Below are positions 16,416 through 24,809 of a stretch of 54,139 bases of DNA, one piece after another. The stretch covers positions 1 through 54,139 of the forward strand of contig JAFLSX010000011.1 of the NCBI GenBank assembly GCA_022510705.1, written 5' to 3'. Within the stretch, counting starts at the first letter, position 1, and every line of letters begins with the position of its first letter. Below the pieces are notes generated by a model. The model searched no databases, was not told the DNA's origin, and saw only the letters and a program-made list of their open reading frames with translations. The DNA is from Lachnospiraceae bacterium (GTDB lineage Bacteria > Bacillota > Clostridia > Lachnospirales > Lachnospiraceae). The position numbers and the translations under genes are program-made.

Positions 16416-17528
16416 TTACTCTGAATGTTCACGTATCCTCCCGCCAGGAATCTTATTTTCATCATAATCCTTTTGTTTCCCGTCGTCAACCTGACGGCGG
16501 TATGCCTCATAAGCTTGCTTTATCATGACCAGTCCCACCGGTCCCTTAATAATTCCCGCAACTCCAAACAGCTTCAGTCCGGCATAAACGGCGATCAATA
16601 TTACCACGGGATAAAATCCCGCTTCTTTTCCGATCAGTTTCGGCTCCATAAACTGCCGCACCAAAGCGCATGCCACATAGATGCCCAGACATAGCAGAGC
16701 CTTTCCGAAATAACCCTGTATGAGCTGCCAGAGGGCGAGGGGCACTAAGACCACGCCGGTACCGATAAAAGGCAGGGCATCCAGTGCACCTGCAACAAGC
16801 CCGAATATCCAACCGTTTGCCACTCTCCCCAAGGACAACAGCAATACACAAATTGTCGCGATTATCAACATAATCAAAAACTGGGCCTTTACAAAAGTTG
16901 CCAGATAGCGGATAACCCGCAGGGCAATTTCCAAAATCATGCGGCTTTCTCTGTGTGCTCCCACCTTGGAAAGAATGGCATCATAGTCCTTTGCCAACAG
17001 CACGGTTGCAATCATGGTAACCGCCAATACCGCAATAACAGAAATAAGATGCAGAATATATCCCCAGGATTCTCCCAGCACATCGGGAAGCGCCTGTGCT
17101 TGAAAATTTTCCATAAAGATATCCATTTGCTCTATGAGCGCAGAGCTTAGATTTTCTGTATCTATCCCAAAAAGATTTCCTACATTTTCACAACCCTGTC
17201 TCACTACTACCCGCAGATTTTCCTGTAACAGGTCTATATCTTCCACCCAGGCGGGAACCTGTTTTAGCAGCAGGGAACCGCAAAACCATACCAGAACAAT
17301 CAATGCCGCACAGATCAGTAGCAAAATGGCACTGGCCAGATACTGCTTTTTTATCCGGGTCTTTTTCTGTATATCATCAAAGGTGGGATAACAGAGCGTG
17401 AGAAAAATACCTGCCAGCATGACCGGTGTAAAAAGGGGACTGATAAAGCGCAGAAAAAAATAGACTGCTCCTGTAATAAGAAGCAGTACTATTGTTTTAT
17501 TTTCCATCCACTTTTTTCCGTCCCGCAT
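16416..17528 (-). CDS. AI-2E family transporter / YtvI-like membrane protein
   Basis: This 370-residue protein has the AI-2E (PerM/YtvI) layout: paired helices at the N-terminus, an amphipathic extracytoplasmic middle (about 85-155), and a C-terminal block of helices with GLVAGALDALPFIGTGVVLVP and GPVGLVMIKQAYEAY. In spore formers YtvI is a sporulation membrane protein, and other members export small molecules or Na+. The exact role is not decidable here. A 45-base inverted repeat covers its start codon (17527-17571). Confidence 0.85.
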   Translation of the reverse strand: MRDGKKWMENKTIVLLLITGAVYFFLRFISPLFTPVMLAGIFLTLCYPTFDDIQKKTRIKKQYLASAILLLICAALIVLVWFCGSLLLKQVPAWVEDIDLLQENLRVVVRQGCENVGNLFGIDTENLSSALIEQMDIFMENFQAQALPDVLGESWGYILHLISVIAVLAVTMIATVLLAKDYDAILSKVGAHRESRMILEIALRVIRYLATFVKAQFLIMLIIATICVLLLSLGRVANGWIFGLVAGALDALPFIGTGVVLVPLALWQLIQGYFGKALLCLGIYVACALVRQFMEPKLIGKEAGFYPVVILIAVYAGLKLFGVAGIIKGPVGLVMIKQAYEAYRRQVDDGKQKDYDENKIPGGRIREHSE

Positions 17529-17571
17529 ACTAAAACCAGCCTTTCCAAAATATCCTTTTGGTATTTAGTAT
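17527..17571. repeat. interrupted inverted repeat over the ytvI-like start codon
   Basis: ATACTAAAACC (17527-17537) can pair with GGTATTTAGTAT (17560-17571), and CCAAAA-tatcc-TTTTGG pairs inside. The transcript would fold the start codon and the GGAAAGG ribosome site into a branched hairpin. It could limit translation of the membrane protein or be a processed terminator after the pseudouridine synthase gene. Confidence 0.4.
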
Positions 17572-17588
17572 GGGGGTTTTGGCAGAAA

Positions 17589-18296
17589 TTATTTGTCTGT
17601 ATCAAAGAAAGAAAAAGCCGGATTGTCCGGATGCACGGTATATTCCATTTCCTGCCCGCTTGCAGGATGATAAAAACGCAGTCTGCATGCGCACAGAGCC
17701 GTATGCCGGATTCCCAGTGTGCCGGACATTTGTCCGGAAATTTCGCTTCCGTATTTACTGTCTCCCAATATTGGAAAACCCGCATGGGAAAGCTGAGCTC
17801 TGATTTGGTGAAAACGTCCTGTTTCCAGCTTTATACGCAAAAGAGAAATCATTCCTGCCGCAGTTTCTCTCTCCCTCTCCATTTGATAATGCAGAACCGC
17901 CTGTTTGGCTTCCGCAGGCAGTTTGTCCTTCTGTTCAAACACAAGCGCCCTGCCTTTATCTTTCAGCAGATAATTCATCAGCTCCCGCTCCGTATCTGCC
18001 GGCTTTCCGCAAACCACCGCCAAATATTCCTTACAGAAGGCATTGTGCTGCAGCTGTCTGTTTAAATCTGCAGCGGCCGCACGGGTTTTTGCAAATACTA
18101 AAAGCCCCTCCACCGGTTGGTCCAGCCTGTGTATAATTCCCACATAGGGCGATGCCTTTGTGGCCCCGCTTATCAGGTAATTCTTCAGTTCACTCTCCAC
18201 ATCCTGCTGTCCGACATGGGCCGTCTGCACCGCCAGACCTGCCGGCTTATGCACAACCAAGATGTCCTCATCTTCATAAAGAATTTTTATCCGCAT
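17589..18296 (-). CDS. RluA-family pseudouridine synthase
   Basis: This 235-residue enzyme isomerises uridine in rRNA or tRNA. The catalytic-Asp motif reads IHRLDQPVEGLLVFAKT, where HRLDRPTSG is usual, and ends with KLETGRFHQIRAQLSHAGFPILGDSKYG, typical of RluA members. There is no N-terminal S4 domain, so it is a short form. The track start at 18338 adds 14 residues; ATG 18296 (MRIKILYED) with CAGGAG upstream is better and avoids overlap with the response regulator. The site specificity cannot be told. Confidence 0.9.
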   Translation of the reverse strand: MRIKILYEDEDILVVHKPAGLAVQTAHVGQQDVESELKNYLISGATKASPYVGIIHRLDQPVEGLLVFAKTRAAAADLNRQLQHNAFCKEYLAVVCGKPADTERELMNYLLKDKGRALVFEQKDKLPAEAKQAVLHYQMERERETAAGMISLLRIKLETGRFHQIRAQLSHAGFPILGDSKYGSEISGQMSGTLGIRHTALCACRLRFYHPASGQEMEYTVHPDNPAFSFFDTDK

Positions 18297-18307
18297 GCCA
18301 ACTCCTG

Positions 18308-19006
18308 CTAAATCTTGAAGCGATATCCGACGCCCCAAATGGTTTCAATATACTGGGGTTTCGCAGTATCGTATTCTATTTTCTCCCGGATCTTTTTGAT
18401 ATGAACGGTTACGGTAGCAATATCTCCGATAGAATCCATATCCCAGATTTCCCTAAACAGTTCTTCTTTGGTAAAAACGTGATTGGGATTCTCCGCCAGG
18501 AAAGTGAGCAGATCAAATTCCTTGGTGGTGAATGTTCTCTCCTCTCCGTCCACATACACCCGTCTAGCAGTCTTATCAATCCGGATACCCCGGATCTCCA
18601 CAATGTCATTCCTGGACTTTGCAGCGGTTCCCACCAGTCTGTCATAACGCGCCATATGCGCTTTGACTCTTGCTACCAGCTCACTGGGGCTGAAAGGCTT
18701 CGTCATGTAATCATCGGCACCCAGTCCCAATCCACGGATTTTATCAATATCGTCCTTCTTTGCAGAAACCATGATAATGGGAATATCCTTTTCTTCCCGG
18801 ATTTTCTTGCAGACTTCAAATCCGTCCATACCCGGCAGCATTAAATCCAATACGACCAGGTCAAACTGTCCCTGCAGCGCTGCCTCCAGACCTTCGTTTC
18901 CGGTATTCTTGATTTCCACTTCAAAACCACTGAGTTCCAGATAATCTTTTTCCAGATCGGCAATTTCTTCTTCATCCTCAATAATCAAGATCTTACTCAT
19001 AATCAT
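18308..19006 (-). CDS. OmpR-family response regulator
   Basis: This 232-residue regulator has IEDEEEI, LDLMLPGMDG, VSAKKDD and YMTKPFSP in the receiver and a winged helix ending in TIWGVGYRFKI. It sits 13 bases after the histidine-kinase gene at 19020, so the two form a cognate pair. The pseudouridine synthase follows 11 bases later and is probably co-transcribed. The second codon pair (ATG ATT ATG) leaves a two-residue doubt about the start. Confidence 0.94.
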   Translation of the reverse strand: MIMSKILIIEDEEEIADLEKDYLELSGFEVEIKNTGNEGLEAALQGQFDLVVLDLMLPGMDGFEVCKKIREEKDIPIIMVSAKKDDIDKIRGLGLGADDYMTKPFSPSELVARVKAHMARYDRLVGTAAKSRNDIVEIRGIRIDKTARRVYVDGEERTFTTKEFDLLTFLAENPNHVFTKEELFREIWDMDSIGDIATVTVHIKKIREKIEYDTAKPQYIETIWGVGYRFKI

Positions 19007-19019
19007 CTACCTCCACTCA

Positions 19020-20513
19020 TTATAACTCCATGCTTCGATTCAGCTCTTTATATTTTCTGATCACAAAATGCATACATGTGCCTTCCTCTTCCTTACTGGT
19101 GGCCCAGATATAGCCTCCATGGTCCTCCACAATCTTCTTGACAATGGAAAGCCCAATGCCGTTTCCACCCGTAGAGGAGTTGCGGGAAGCGTCCGTCCGA
19201 TAAAACCGCTCAAATATGTTGGATAAATCCTTGGCGGCAATTCCTTTGCCGTTGTCCTCAATTTCAATGCGGATGGCATCTACTTCATCCAAAATACGAA
19301 TGTCGATAATACCCTTTGCCTTGTCCATATATTTGATGCTGTTGCTGATGATATTGCTGATGACCCGCTTCATCTGCTCCGGATCCGCAATGATCACGGT
19401 ATCCGGCGACACCAGATTGGAGTAATTTAATTCAATATTCTTGGACTCTAGTTCCAATCCCACCTCTTCCACACAGTCACCGAAATAATCGGCTACATTG
19501 ATCCGGTGGAAATGATAGGGAATACGGTTGTTGTCAATTCCCGAATAAATGGTCAGCTCATTGATGAGTCTGTCCATATCGTTGGCTTTATTGTAAACGG
19601 TTTTAATGTACTTATCCATCTTCTCCGGTGTGTCCGCCACACCGTCCATGATACCTTCTACATACCCTTTAATAGCAGTGATCGGCGTCTTCAGATCATG
19701 GGAGATATTACTGATAAGCTCTCTGTTCTGGTTCTCCTGCTGCAATTTTTCTTCTGCAGACTCTTTTAGGCGCAGCCGCATATCTTCATAGTTGCGGTAC
19801 AGATCCCCGATCTCTCCCTTGGAATCATTGGAGAGCCTATAGTCAAAATTGCCATCCTTTATCTTACGCATGGCGATATTCAGTTGATTGATCGGATCAA
19901 ATACACCTCTGTGTATCCAGAGAGTCAGCAGAAAACTGGTGAAAACCAAGACTGCCACAATTGCCACTACCATATCGACTAACAGCCTGCGGGAAATCAG
20001 GCTGTTTACCCGCGTAATAATAAAGAGACTGCCCTGCGTGCCGTCCGAGAAAACAAAATCCAACTGCTTTACATATTTTTGAAGTTCGCTGAAATAATAA
20101 CCGGTCCTGCTTTCCGTTCCGTTCTGCCCATATGGGGGTAGTCTGTCCCATATCTGCTCCGTTGCATAACTGTTGCCGGTATAAAAAATTTCTCCACCTT
20201 TTCTGACCAAAATATATGAGGTCTTTTTATTGATACTGTCAGCAACACTCTCCAGGTACTCCGTATCTTCAAACGCGGCCGGATTTGCCTCTAACTGGAG
20301 CAGCAATTTCTCATAGAGCGCCTGTGTCTGGGCTCCTACCGTTTCCATGCTCTCCGACATGGTAGAATAGTCAATCTCGTTAAAGCCATTCAGTCTCTGA
20401 CTCCGCATCAGGAAAGTGCCTATGATCAAAAAGGCCGCCACCGTTAGCACCAGCGGTATAATGACAATGATAGCAAAGGTTACCCACAGCCTTGTCCTGA
20501 ATTTCATATCCAC
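19020..20513 (-). CDS. HAMP-domain sensor histidine kinase
   Basis: This 497-residue kinase has a membrane helix near 11-33, an extracytoplasmic sensor region of about 145 residues, and a second helix near 178-200. A HAMP linker (INQLNIAMRKIKDGNFDYRL) is followed by the H-box NISHDLKTPITAIKGY, N-box SNIISNSIKYMDKAKG and G-box GGNGIGLSIVKKIV. It is the first gene of the operon with the response regulator at 18308, facing away from the perR-like gene across a 157-base divergent promoter region. Confidence 0.95.
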   Translation of the reverse strand: MDMKFRTRLWVTFAIIVIIPLVLTVAAFLIIGTFLMRSQRLNGFNEIDYSTMSESMETVGAQTQALYEKLLLQLEANPAAFEDTEYLESVADSINKKTSYILVRKGGEIFYTGNSYATEQIWDRLPPYGQNGTESRTGYYFSELQKYVKQLDFVFSDGTQGSLFIITRVNSLISRRLLVDMVVAIVAVLVFTSFLLTLWIHRGVFDPINQLNIAMRKIKDGNFDYRLSNDSKGEIGDLYRNYEDMRLRLKESAEEKLQQENQNRELISNISHDLKTPITAIKGYVEGIMDGVADTPEKMDKYIKTVYNKANDMDRLINELTIYSGIDNNRIPYHFHRINVADYFGDCVEEVGLELESKNIELNYSNLVSPDTVIIADPEQMKRVISNIISNSIKYMDKAKGIIDIRILDEVDAIRIEIEDNGKGIAAKDLSNIFERFYRTDASRNSSTGGNGIGLSIVKKIVEDHGGYIWATSKEEEGTCMHFVIRKYKELNRSMEL

Positions 20514-20535
20514 CCTCCACTTTTCTTCTGTTCTG

Positions 20536-20541
20536 ATTATA
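20536..20541 (-). promoter_or_regulatory. candidate -10 box of the histidine-kinase operon
   Basis: On the minus strand TATAAT lies about 25 bases upstream of the kinase ribosome site. No good -35 is seen at 17 bases, so the promoter may need an activator, perhaps its own response regulator. Confidence 0.35.
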
Positions 20542-20605
20542 CCATTCTTTTATCCAAAAGGAAATTAACTGGAAAGAAGAATATCCTAAAAAAAGTATAA
20601 ACCAA

Positions 20606-20633
20606 TTGACAATTGGATAAATTTTTTTATAAT
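20606..20633 (+). promoter_or_regulatory. strong promoter of the perR-like operon
   Basis: TTGACA, a 16-base spacer and TATAAT: both hexamers match consensus. It lies just upstream of the 7-1-7 operator and the AAGGAGG ribosome site of the perR-like gene. Confidence 0.85.
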
Positions 20634-20638
20634 AAAAT

Positions 20639-20653
20639 TAGTAATTATTACTA
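20639..20653. promoter_or_regulatory. 7-1-7 Fur/PerR-type operator
   Basis: TAGTAAT-T-ATTACTA is a perfect 7-1-7 dyad, the layout of Per/Fur boxes (TTATAATnATTATAA), placed between the -10 box and the ribosome site. It is almost certainly the autoregulatory site of the adjacent Fur-family repressor. Confidence 0.75.
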
Positions 20654-20670
20654 TTTTGAAAGGAGGAAAC

Positions 20671-21078
20671 ATGGCTACCAAGTACAGTAGACAAAGAGAA
20701 GAGATCAAGGCTTATCTCTGCTCCCGTACAGATCACCCCACCGCAGATAATGTCTATACTGCTATACGTAAGAAGCTTCCCAATATCAGTTTGGGAACTG
20801 TCTACCGCAATCTTACTCTTTTGGCAGAGCAGGGGGAAATCGTACGTCTGCATCTTGGAGATGGAATCGATCATTTTGACCATGATACTTCTTTACATTA
20901 TCATTTTGTTTGTAAGCAATGCGGTAGTATTACGGACTTCCCTCTGGCATATGGCAATTTCCCGTCTGATATTTCCGATGCGGATTTTACCGGAAAAATA
21001 GAGGGACATGTAACCTACTTTTACGGTACCTGCGCCCACTGCTTACAAAACACAACACAGAAAGGACTCACTCTATGA
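20671..21078 (+). CDS. perR: Fur-family repressor, PerR-like
   Basis: This 135-residue protein has a winged helix with HPTADNVYTAIRKKLPNISLGTVYRNLTLL and a dimer domain with both structural zinc pairs, CKQC (81, 84) and CAHC (121, 124). The regulatory-metal region reads GIDHFDHDTSLHYHF, with H22, D70, H76 and H78 matching PerR positions. It is therefore more like peroxide-sensing PerR than iron-sensing Fur. The track start (TTG 20656) is only part of the ribosome site; ATG 20671 is right. It overlaps the flavin reductase-rubredoxin gene by ATGA. That gene fits an oxidative-stress operon. Confidence 0.88.
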   Translation: MATKYSRQREEIKAYLCSRTDHPTADNVYTAIRKKLPNISLGTVYRNLTLLAEQGEIVRLHLGDGIDHFDHDTSLHYHFVCKQCGSITDFPLAYGNFPSDISDADFTGKIEGHVTYFYGTCAHCLQNTTQKGLTL

Positions 21079-21698
21079 ACAAAAAAGCAATGTATAATCT
21101 TACTTATGGTTTATTTGTTCTTACTGCAAATTTGGACGGTAAGGACAACGGCTGTATCATCAATACCGCCGGCCAGGTTACTTCAGAGCCTAACCGTATC
21201 AGTATTGCGGTCAACAAGGCAAATTATACTCATGATATCATTCAAAAAACAGGCATTTTCAATGTTTCCATTATTAGTGAAGCGGCAAGTTTTGACCTTT
21301 TTAAACGCTTTGGTTTTCAGTCCGGCAAAGATGCCGATAAGTTTGAAGGACTGGAAGGCTGGGGACGTGCCGAAAACGGCGTAGCATATATTGCGATAGG
21401 TACCAATGCCTATATCTCCGCCAAGGTAGTTTCCTCTCAGGATTTAGGCACCCACACCCTGTTTATTGCAGAGGTAACGGATATGGAGGTCCTTAGCAGC
21501 GTACCTTCCACAACCTATGCCTACTATCAGGAACATATCAAACCCAAGCCCCAGGCAGCAGATACTTCCCAAAGCGGCAAAACCGTTTGGCGCTGCACCG
21601 TCTGCGGTTACGAATATGAAGGCGAGGAGCTGCCGGCAGATTTTATCTGCCCTCTGTGCAAACATCCTGCTTCCGATTTTGAAAAGGTAGTAAAATAA
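21075..21698 (+). CDS. flavin reductase-rubredoxin fusion (high-molecular-weight rubredoxin type)
   Basis: This 207-residue protein has a flavin-reductase-like FMN domain (residues 1-150) and a C-terminal rubredoxin (about 168-205) with two Cys pairs, WRCTVCGYEYEG and CPLCKHPASDFEKV. Such proteins pass electrons from NADH-linked partners to diiron flavoproteins that reduce O2, or to peroxidases, in anaerobes. Overlap with the PerR-like gene (ATGA) supports a role in oxygen and peroxide defence. The terminator at 21706-21739 follows immediately. Confidence 0.9.
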   Translation: MNKKAMYNLTYGLFVLTANLDGKDNGCIINTAGQVTSEPNRISIAVNKANYTHDIIQKTGIFNVSIISEAASFDLFKRFGFQSGKDADKFEGLEGWGRAENGVAYIAIGTNAYISAKVVSSQDLGTHTLFIAEVTDMEVLSSVPSTTYAYYQEHIKPKPQAADTSQSGKTVWRCTVCGYEYEGEELPADFICPLCKHPASDFEKVVK

Positions 21699-21705
21699 AA
21701 GATAA

Positions 21706-21739
21706 GCCCATCTACCGACACGCATGTCAGTAGATGGGC
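21706..21739. terminator. bidirectional terminator between converging genes
   Basis: GCCCATCTAC ... GTAGATGGGC gives a 10-bp stem extended inward by GACA/TGTC. It lies between the plus-strand rubredoxin gene and the minus-strand corrinoid gene, with T-rich (tatttatttc) and A-rich flanks. Confidence 0.8.
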
Positions 21740-21753
21740 CTATTTATTTCTCG

Positions 21754-22965
21754 TTAATATTCCACGCCTTCTCTGGCGGCAACCCCTTTTTCAAAAGGAT
21801 GCCGGATGCATTTCATTTCTGTGATATAATCGGCTTGCTCTAACAGAAAATCTGCAGGATCACGACCGGTACAAACGACTTCCGCCCTTCCTTTGGCGTT
21901 TTGTAGAAAGCTCTGTAATTTTTCAATATCTATCAGTCCCCAATTCCAAGGGTAAGTGATCTCGTCCAGTACCGCAAGTCCGCAGTTCCCGTCATTAACC
22001 CTCGCTGTGAGTTCTTCCAGAATGGCATTATGAATATCCGTAAGTTCCGCCTTTTGCAATTCCGTCATCTCTTCATAAAAAGGAAAATTTTTTTCACTTC
22101 TTAAGATCGTTACTTGTTCTAATTGAGAAAGTGTTACCACCTCTCCGCTTCTGCCGCCTTTCATGAATTGTGCAAAGACCACCTTTTCTCCTGCCGCTGC
22201 CGCACGCAGCGCCAGACCTGCCGCGGCAGTGGTTTTGCCCTTACCGTCCCCACAATAGATATGCATTAGTCCTTTTTTACCAAAAATGCGCTGATAACCA
22301 TAGGTGTTTATTGCCGTACTAAAGGGCAGTTTCCTGCCAAATGATATCTCTTCCTCTGCCTGCGCGCTTTCCGTTACAGTTTCATCTCTAAGGATGCAGG
22401 ATGTGTTTTTGCAGTTTTGACATATATGACAGGAGGCATTTTCCCTACCCTCCTGCATAGGAATCATCGGCAGTAAAAATACTACGCTCTTTTTAGGCTG
22501 CAAGACATACTGCGCATTAAAGGTAATCGGTATTCCTTCAAAATCCATGTACAACTTTTCCATCAGTTCCAGCGGATAGGTATCTCCCAGAAAGTCAATT
22601 TTTTCTGCCCATTTCCCGCGCTCTGCCTGCAGCTGTCTGACACATTCCTGATATGCCATAAACAGCAGTTCAGAAGCCAGACATTCGATCATATATCCTT
22701 CTGTCACGGCCTCCTTTTCCAGACAAATCTCCTGCAATGCATCCACACCATTTCCCAGGCTCAAAAAAACTACTGCATAGTCTTCATAAGATACAGGAGC
22801 CTCTTCCCGTTTCCAAATATAATAGGCTCTGGGTTGTATTAATGACTGCAGAACCCGGGAGAGTGCCGACAGTTGAGCAAAATCCGATTCCTTAAAATGA
22901 TATCTGTGTAACAGCCTTTTTAAATTTTCCTCATTCAGTTGTATCTCCAGGCCGATCGTCTGCAC
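21754..22965 (-). CDS. fusion of a MetH-activation-like domain with a corrinoid adenosyltransferase
   Basis: This 403-residue protein has two parts. The C-terminal part (from about 225) is a CobA/BtuR-type cob(I)alamin adenosyltransferase with P-loop IYCGDGKGKTTAAAG (about 237-250), FAQFMKGG, LAVLDEITYPWNWGLI and CTGRDPADFLLEQADYITEM. CobA enzymes are normally 170-200 residues. The N-terminal part resembles the activation-domain-like proteins linked to corrinoid methyltransferases: GNGVDALQEI, YMIECLASELLFMAY, the PKKSVVFLLPM strand, and four Cys (179, 182, 185, 190) in CHICQNCKNTSC. I infer that the N-domain binds corrinoid, SAM or an Fe-S cluster and presents reduced corrinoid to the adenosyltransferase. 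The oxidoreductase gene follows upstream by 18 bases. Confidence 0.82.
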   Translation of the reverse strand: MQTIGLEIQLNEENLKRLLHRYHFKESDFAQLSALSRVLQSLIQPRAYYIWKREEAPVSYEDYAVVFLSLGNGVDALQEICLEKEAVTEGYMIECLASELLFMAYQECVRQLQAERGKWAEKIDFLGDTYPLELMEKLYMDFEGIPITFNAQYVLQPKKSVVFLLPMIPMQEGRENASCHICQNCKNTSCILRDETVTESAQAEEEISFGRKLPFSTAINTYGYQRIFGKKGLMHIYCGDGKGKTTAAAGLALRAAAAGEKVVFAQFMKGGRSGEVVTLSQLEQVTILRSEKNFPFYEEMTELQKAELTDIHNAILEELTARVNDGNCGLAVLDEITYPWNWGLIDIEKLQSFLQNAKGRAEVVCTGRDPADFLLEQADYITEMKCIRHPFEKGVAAREGVEY

Positions 22966-22983
22966 TTCTTACATCCTTTCCTT

Positions 22984-23961
22984 TTACACTTCCTGATCGC
23001 AGGGATAGACTAGCCCCCACTCTGCCCGCAGCCCATCCATCAGCCGCATGATGCGCAGTATTTCACTGTGGGGCATTTCTTCACACTCGGTCTTGCCCTC
23101 CCGTATGGCTTTCATGCAGGAAAGCACCTCATACTCGAAACCGTTGATCTGTTCCGGTACTTTCAAGCAATCCGTCATACGGTAGTGTAGATCAAAGACA
23201 CGAATTTCCTCACCGTTATTGATATTGACAAATTCTATATAGCCCTTATCCCCGTAAATCATACCGCTGCGGTCTGTCAGTGCCCGCATATTACTGTGCA
23301 GCAATGCTGTTTTTCCGGAAGAAAAAGTGAGGGTGATGCTGTTTTGCCAGTCCACGCCCGCAGGGGATAGGACTGCTGCGGAACTGACTGTCTTTATTTC
23401 CTCCGGAATAGCCATCAGAGCAAAATTAATGGGATAGACACCCAAATCCAAAAGTGCGCCTCCCGCAAGTTCAGGCTTTTCCAGCCTTTCTATACCGGTC
23501 AATACATAGCCCAAATTGGCGGTCAGCGAGCTTACTTCGCCGATCACTCCGTCCGCCAGCAGCTTCTCAAGCATAAATCTACTGGGCATATATCTGGTCC
23601 AAATGGCCTCTGCGATGAGCAATCCCTTTTCCTCTGCCAGACGTATCAGTTCCTCCGCCTGCTTTGCGTTTACGGTAAAAGGCTTCTCTACCAGTACATG
23701 CTTTCCATGCTCCAGACACATTTTTGCATATGCATAGTGAAGGGAATGCGGTGGGGCGACATAGATAAGTTCCACAGCTCCATCCTCCAGCATGGCTTCG
23801 TAAGAGCCGTAGGCTTTTTCAAATTTCCACTTGTTTGCAAAATCCTGTGCTTTGGCTATGTCCCTGGACGCTACCGCATATTTTTCCAGGTCCGGTATTC
23901 CCGATACCGCCTCTGCCATTTTGTGGGCAATTTTACCCGGTGCCAGAATCCCAAATTTCAT
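22984..23961 (-). CDS. Gfo/Idh/MocA-family NAD(P)-dependent oxidoreductase
   Basis: This 325-residue protein has an N-terminal Rossmann fold (KFGILAPGKIAHKMAEAV) and the family motif VLVEKPFTVNAKQAEELI. The C-terminal domain contains GGALLDLGVYPINFALM, with the Asp-His-like active-site region of sugar or cyclitol dehydrogenases. The substrate is probably a sugar or a trans-dihydrodiol-like compound; it cannot be specified. It overlaps the upstream YczE-like gene by four bases. Confidence 0.9.
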   Translation of the reverse strand: MKFGILAPGKIAHKMAEAVSGIPDLEKYAVASRDIAKAQDFANKWKFEKAYGSYEAMLEDGAVELIYVAPPHSLHYAYAKMCLEHGKHVLVEKPFTVNAKQAEELIRLAEEKGLLIAEAIWTRYMPSRFMLEKLLADGVIGEVSSLTANLGYVLTGIERLEKPELAGGALLDLGVYPINFALMAIPEEIKTVSSAAVLSPAGVDWQNSITLTFSSGKTALLHSNMRALTDRSGMIYGDKGYIEFVNINNGEEIRVFDLHYRMTDCLKVPEQINGFEYEVLSCMKAIREGKTECEEMPHSEILRIMRLMDGLRAEWGLVYPCDQEV

Positions 23962-24587
23962 GACTCTTCTACCTCCTCATCTTCCTGCTTGATCAAATGT
24001 GCCATCACAAACTGCATCATGGGGCCCAGTACCACCACACAGATTACCGTACCGATACCAACCACGCCGCCACATAGAAATCCCAATACCAGATAAAATG
24101 CGTCTATGCAGACTCTCACAATTCCGTAGGGCTTTTTCAGCCGTTTGGATACCGCCAGATAGAGCGCATCATTGGGTGCTACCCCGATTCCTGCAGATTT
24201 TAAAAGCGGAAAGCCAATGGAGACCACTAAACAGGTAAGCATAAATTCTACAAATATAAGTACCGGATGGGGATTTTTCGGCAAAATAAAATCCACCACC
24301 CTCGTCATCCCGTTTAAGATGAGTCCTGCAAATGCCACCGACAGTACCATACCTATATGGAATTGCGTTCTGTCCAGCCAGAACACAATCAATAACAATA
24401 CAAAAGTCAAAATGAGATTGGCGGCTCCCACACTAATGTGCAGTACCTTGGATAGTCCCTGCATAAATACGGTGAAGGAATCGGAGCCGATGTTAATCTG
24501 CAAAAAGGAGGCCACTGCCAACTGGATGATCGCCAGTCCCACAAAAAATTTCACAAGTCTTTTTATGGTGATTCTCTGTCTTTTCAT
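23958..24587 (-). CDS. YczE/YitT-like integral membrane protein
   Basis: This protein of about 209 residues has five or six helices (FFVGLAIIQLAVASFLQINIG, LILTFVLLLIVFWL, FVEFMLTCLVVSIGFPLL, VLGFLCGGVVGIGTVICVVVLG) and the GVAPNDALYLAVSKRLKKPYGIVR loop typical of the YczE/YyaS group. Function is unknown in the family. The track start (24659) is a TTG. ATG 24587 (MKRQRITIK) is the most conservative start, and ATG 24635 is also possible. Its stop overlaps the oxidoreductase start by four bases, so they form one transcript. Confidence 0.78.
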   Translation of the reverse strand: MKRQRITIKRLVKFFVGLAIIQLAVASFLQINIGSDSFTVFMQGLSKVLHISVGAANLILTFVLLLIVFWLDRTQFHIGMVLSVAFAGLILNGMTRVVDFILPKNPHPVLIFVEFMLTCLVVSIGFPLLKSAGIGVAPNDALYLAVSKRLKKPYGIVRVCIDAFYLVLGFLCGGVVGIGTVICVVVLGPMMQFVMAHLIKQEDEEVEES

Positions 24588-24719
24588 TCTACCGACGCCC
24601 TTCCGCCTGAATTTCTCCTGTTTCCTTCTAAGCATAAGCCGTTTTTTCCTTATTTTCAAGGCTTAGATTTGACTTTGTGTATTTTCCATTCTATGGTGCT
24701 GTTTCAGCCCCCAATTTTC

Positions 24720-24748
24720 TTGACTTTTTCCCTTAAATCCGCTACTCT
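24720..24748 (+). promoter_or_regulatory. promoter upstream of luxS
   Basis: TTGACT, a 17-base spacer and TACTCT lie about 60 bases before the luxS start. A small hairpin CGGTTG-tttgta-CAACCG (24761-24778) falls in the leader, near the predicted transcript start. No SAM or SAH riboswitch core is recognisable. Confidence 0.6.
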
Positions 24749-24809
24749 ATTGGTTGGGTACGGTTGTTTGTACAACCGCCCCTATCATACTTTAGAAAGG
24801 ATATAAGCT

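Noticed and set aside
24660-24809. SAM/SAH riboswitch upstream of luxS
   Set aside because: Only a small 6-bp hairpin is present and no recognisable aptamer core.
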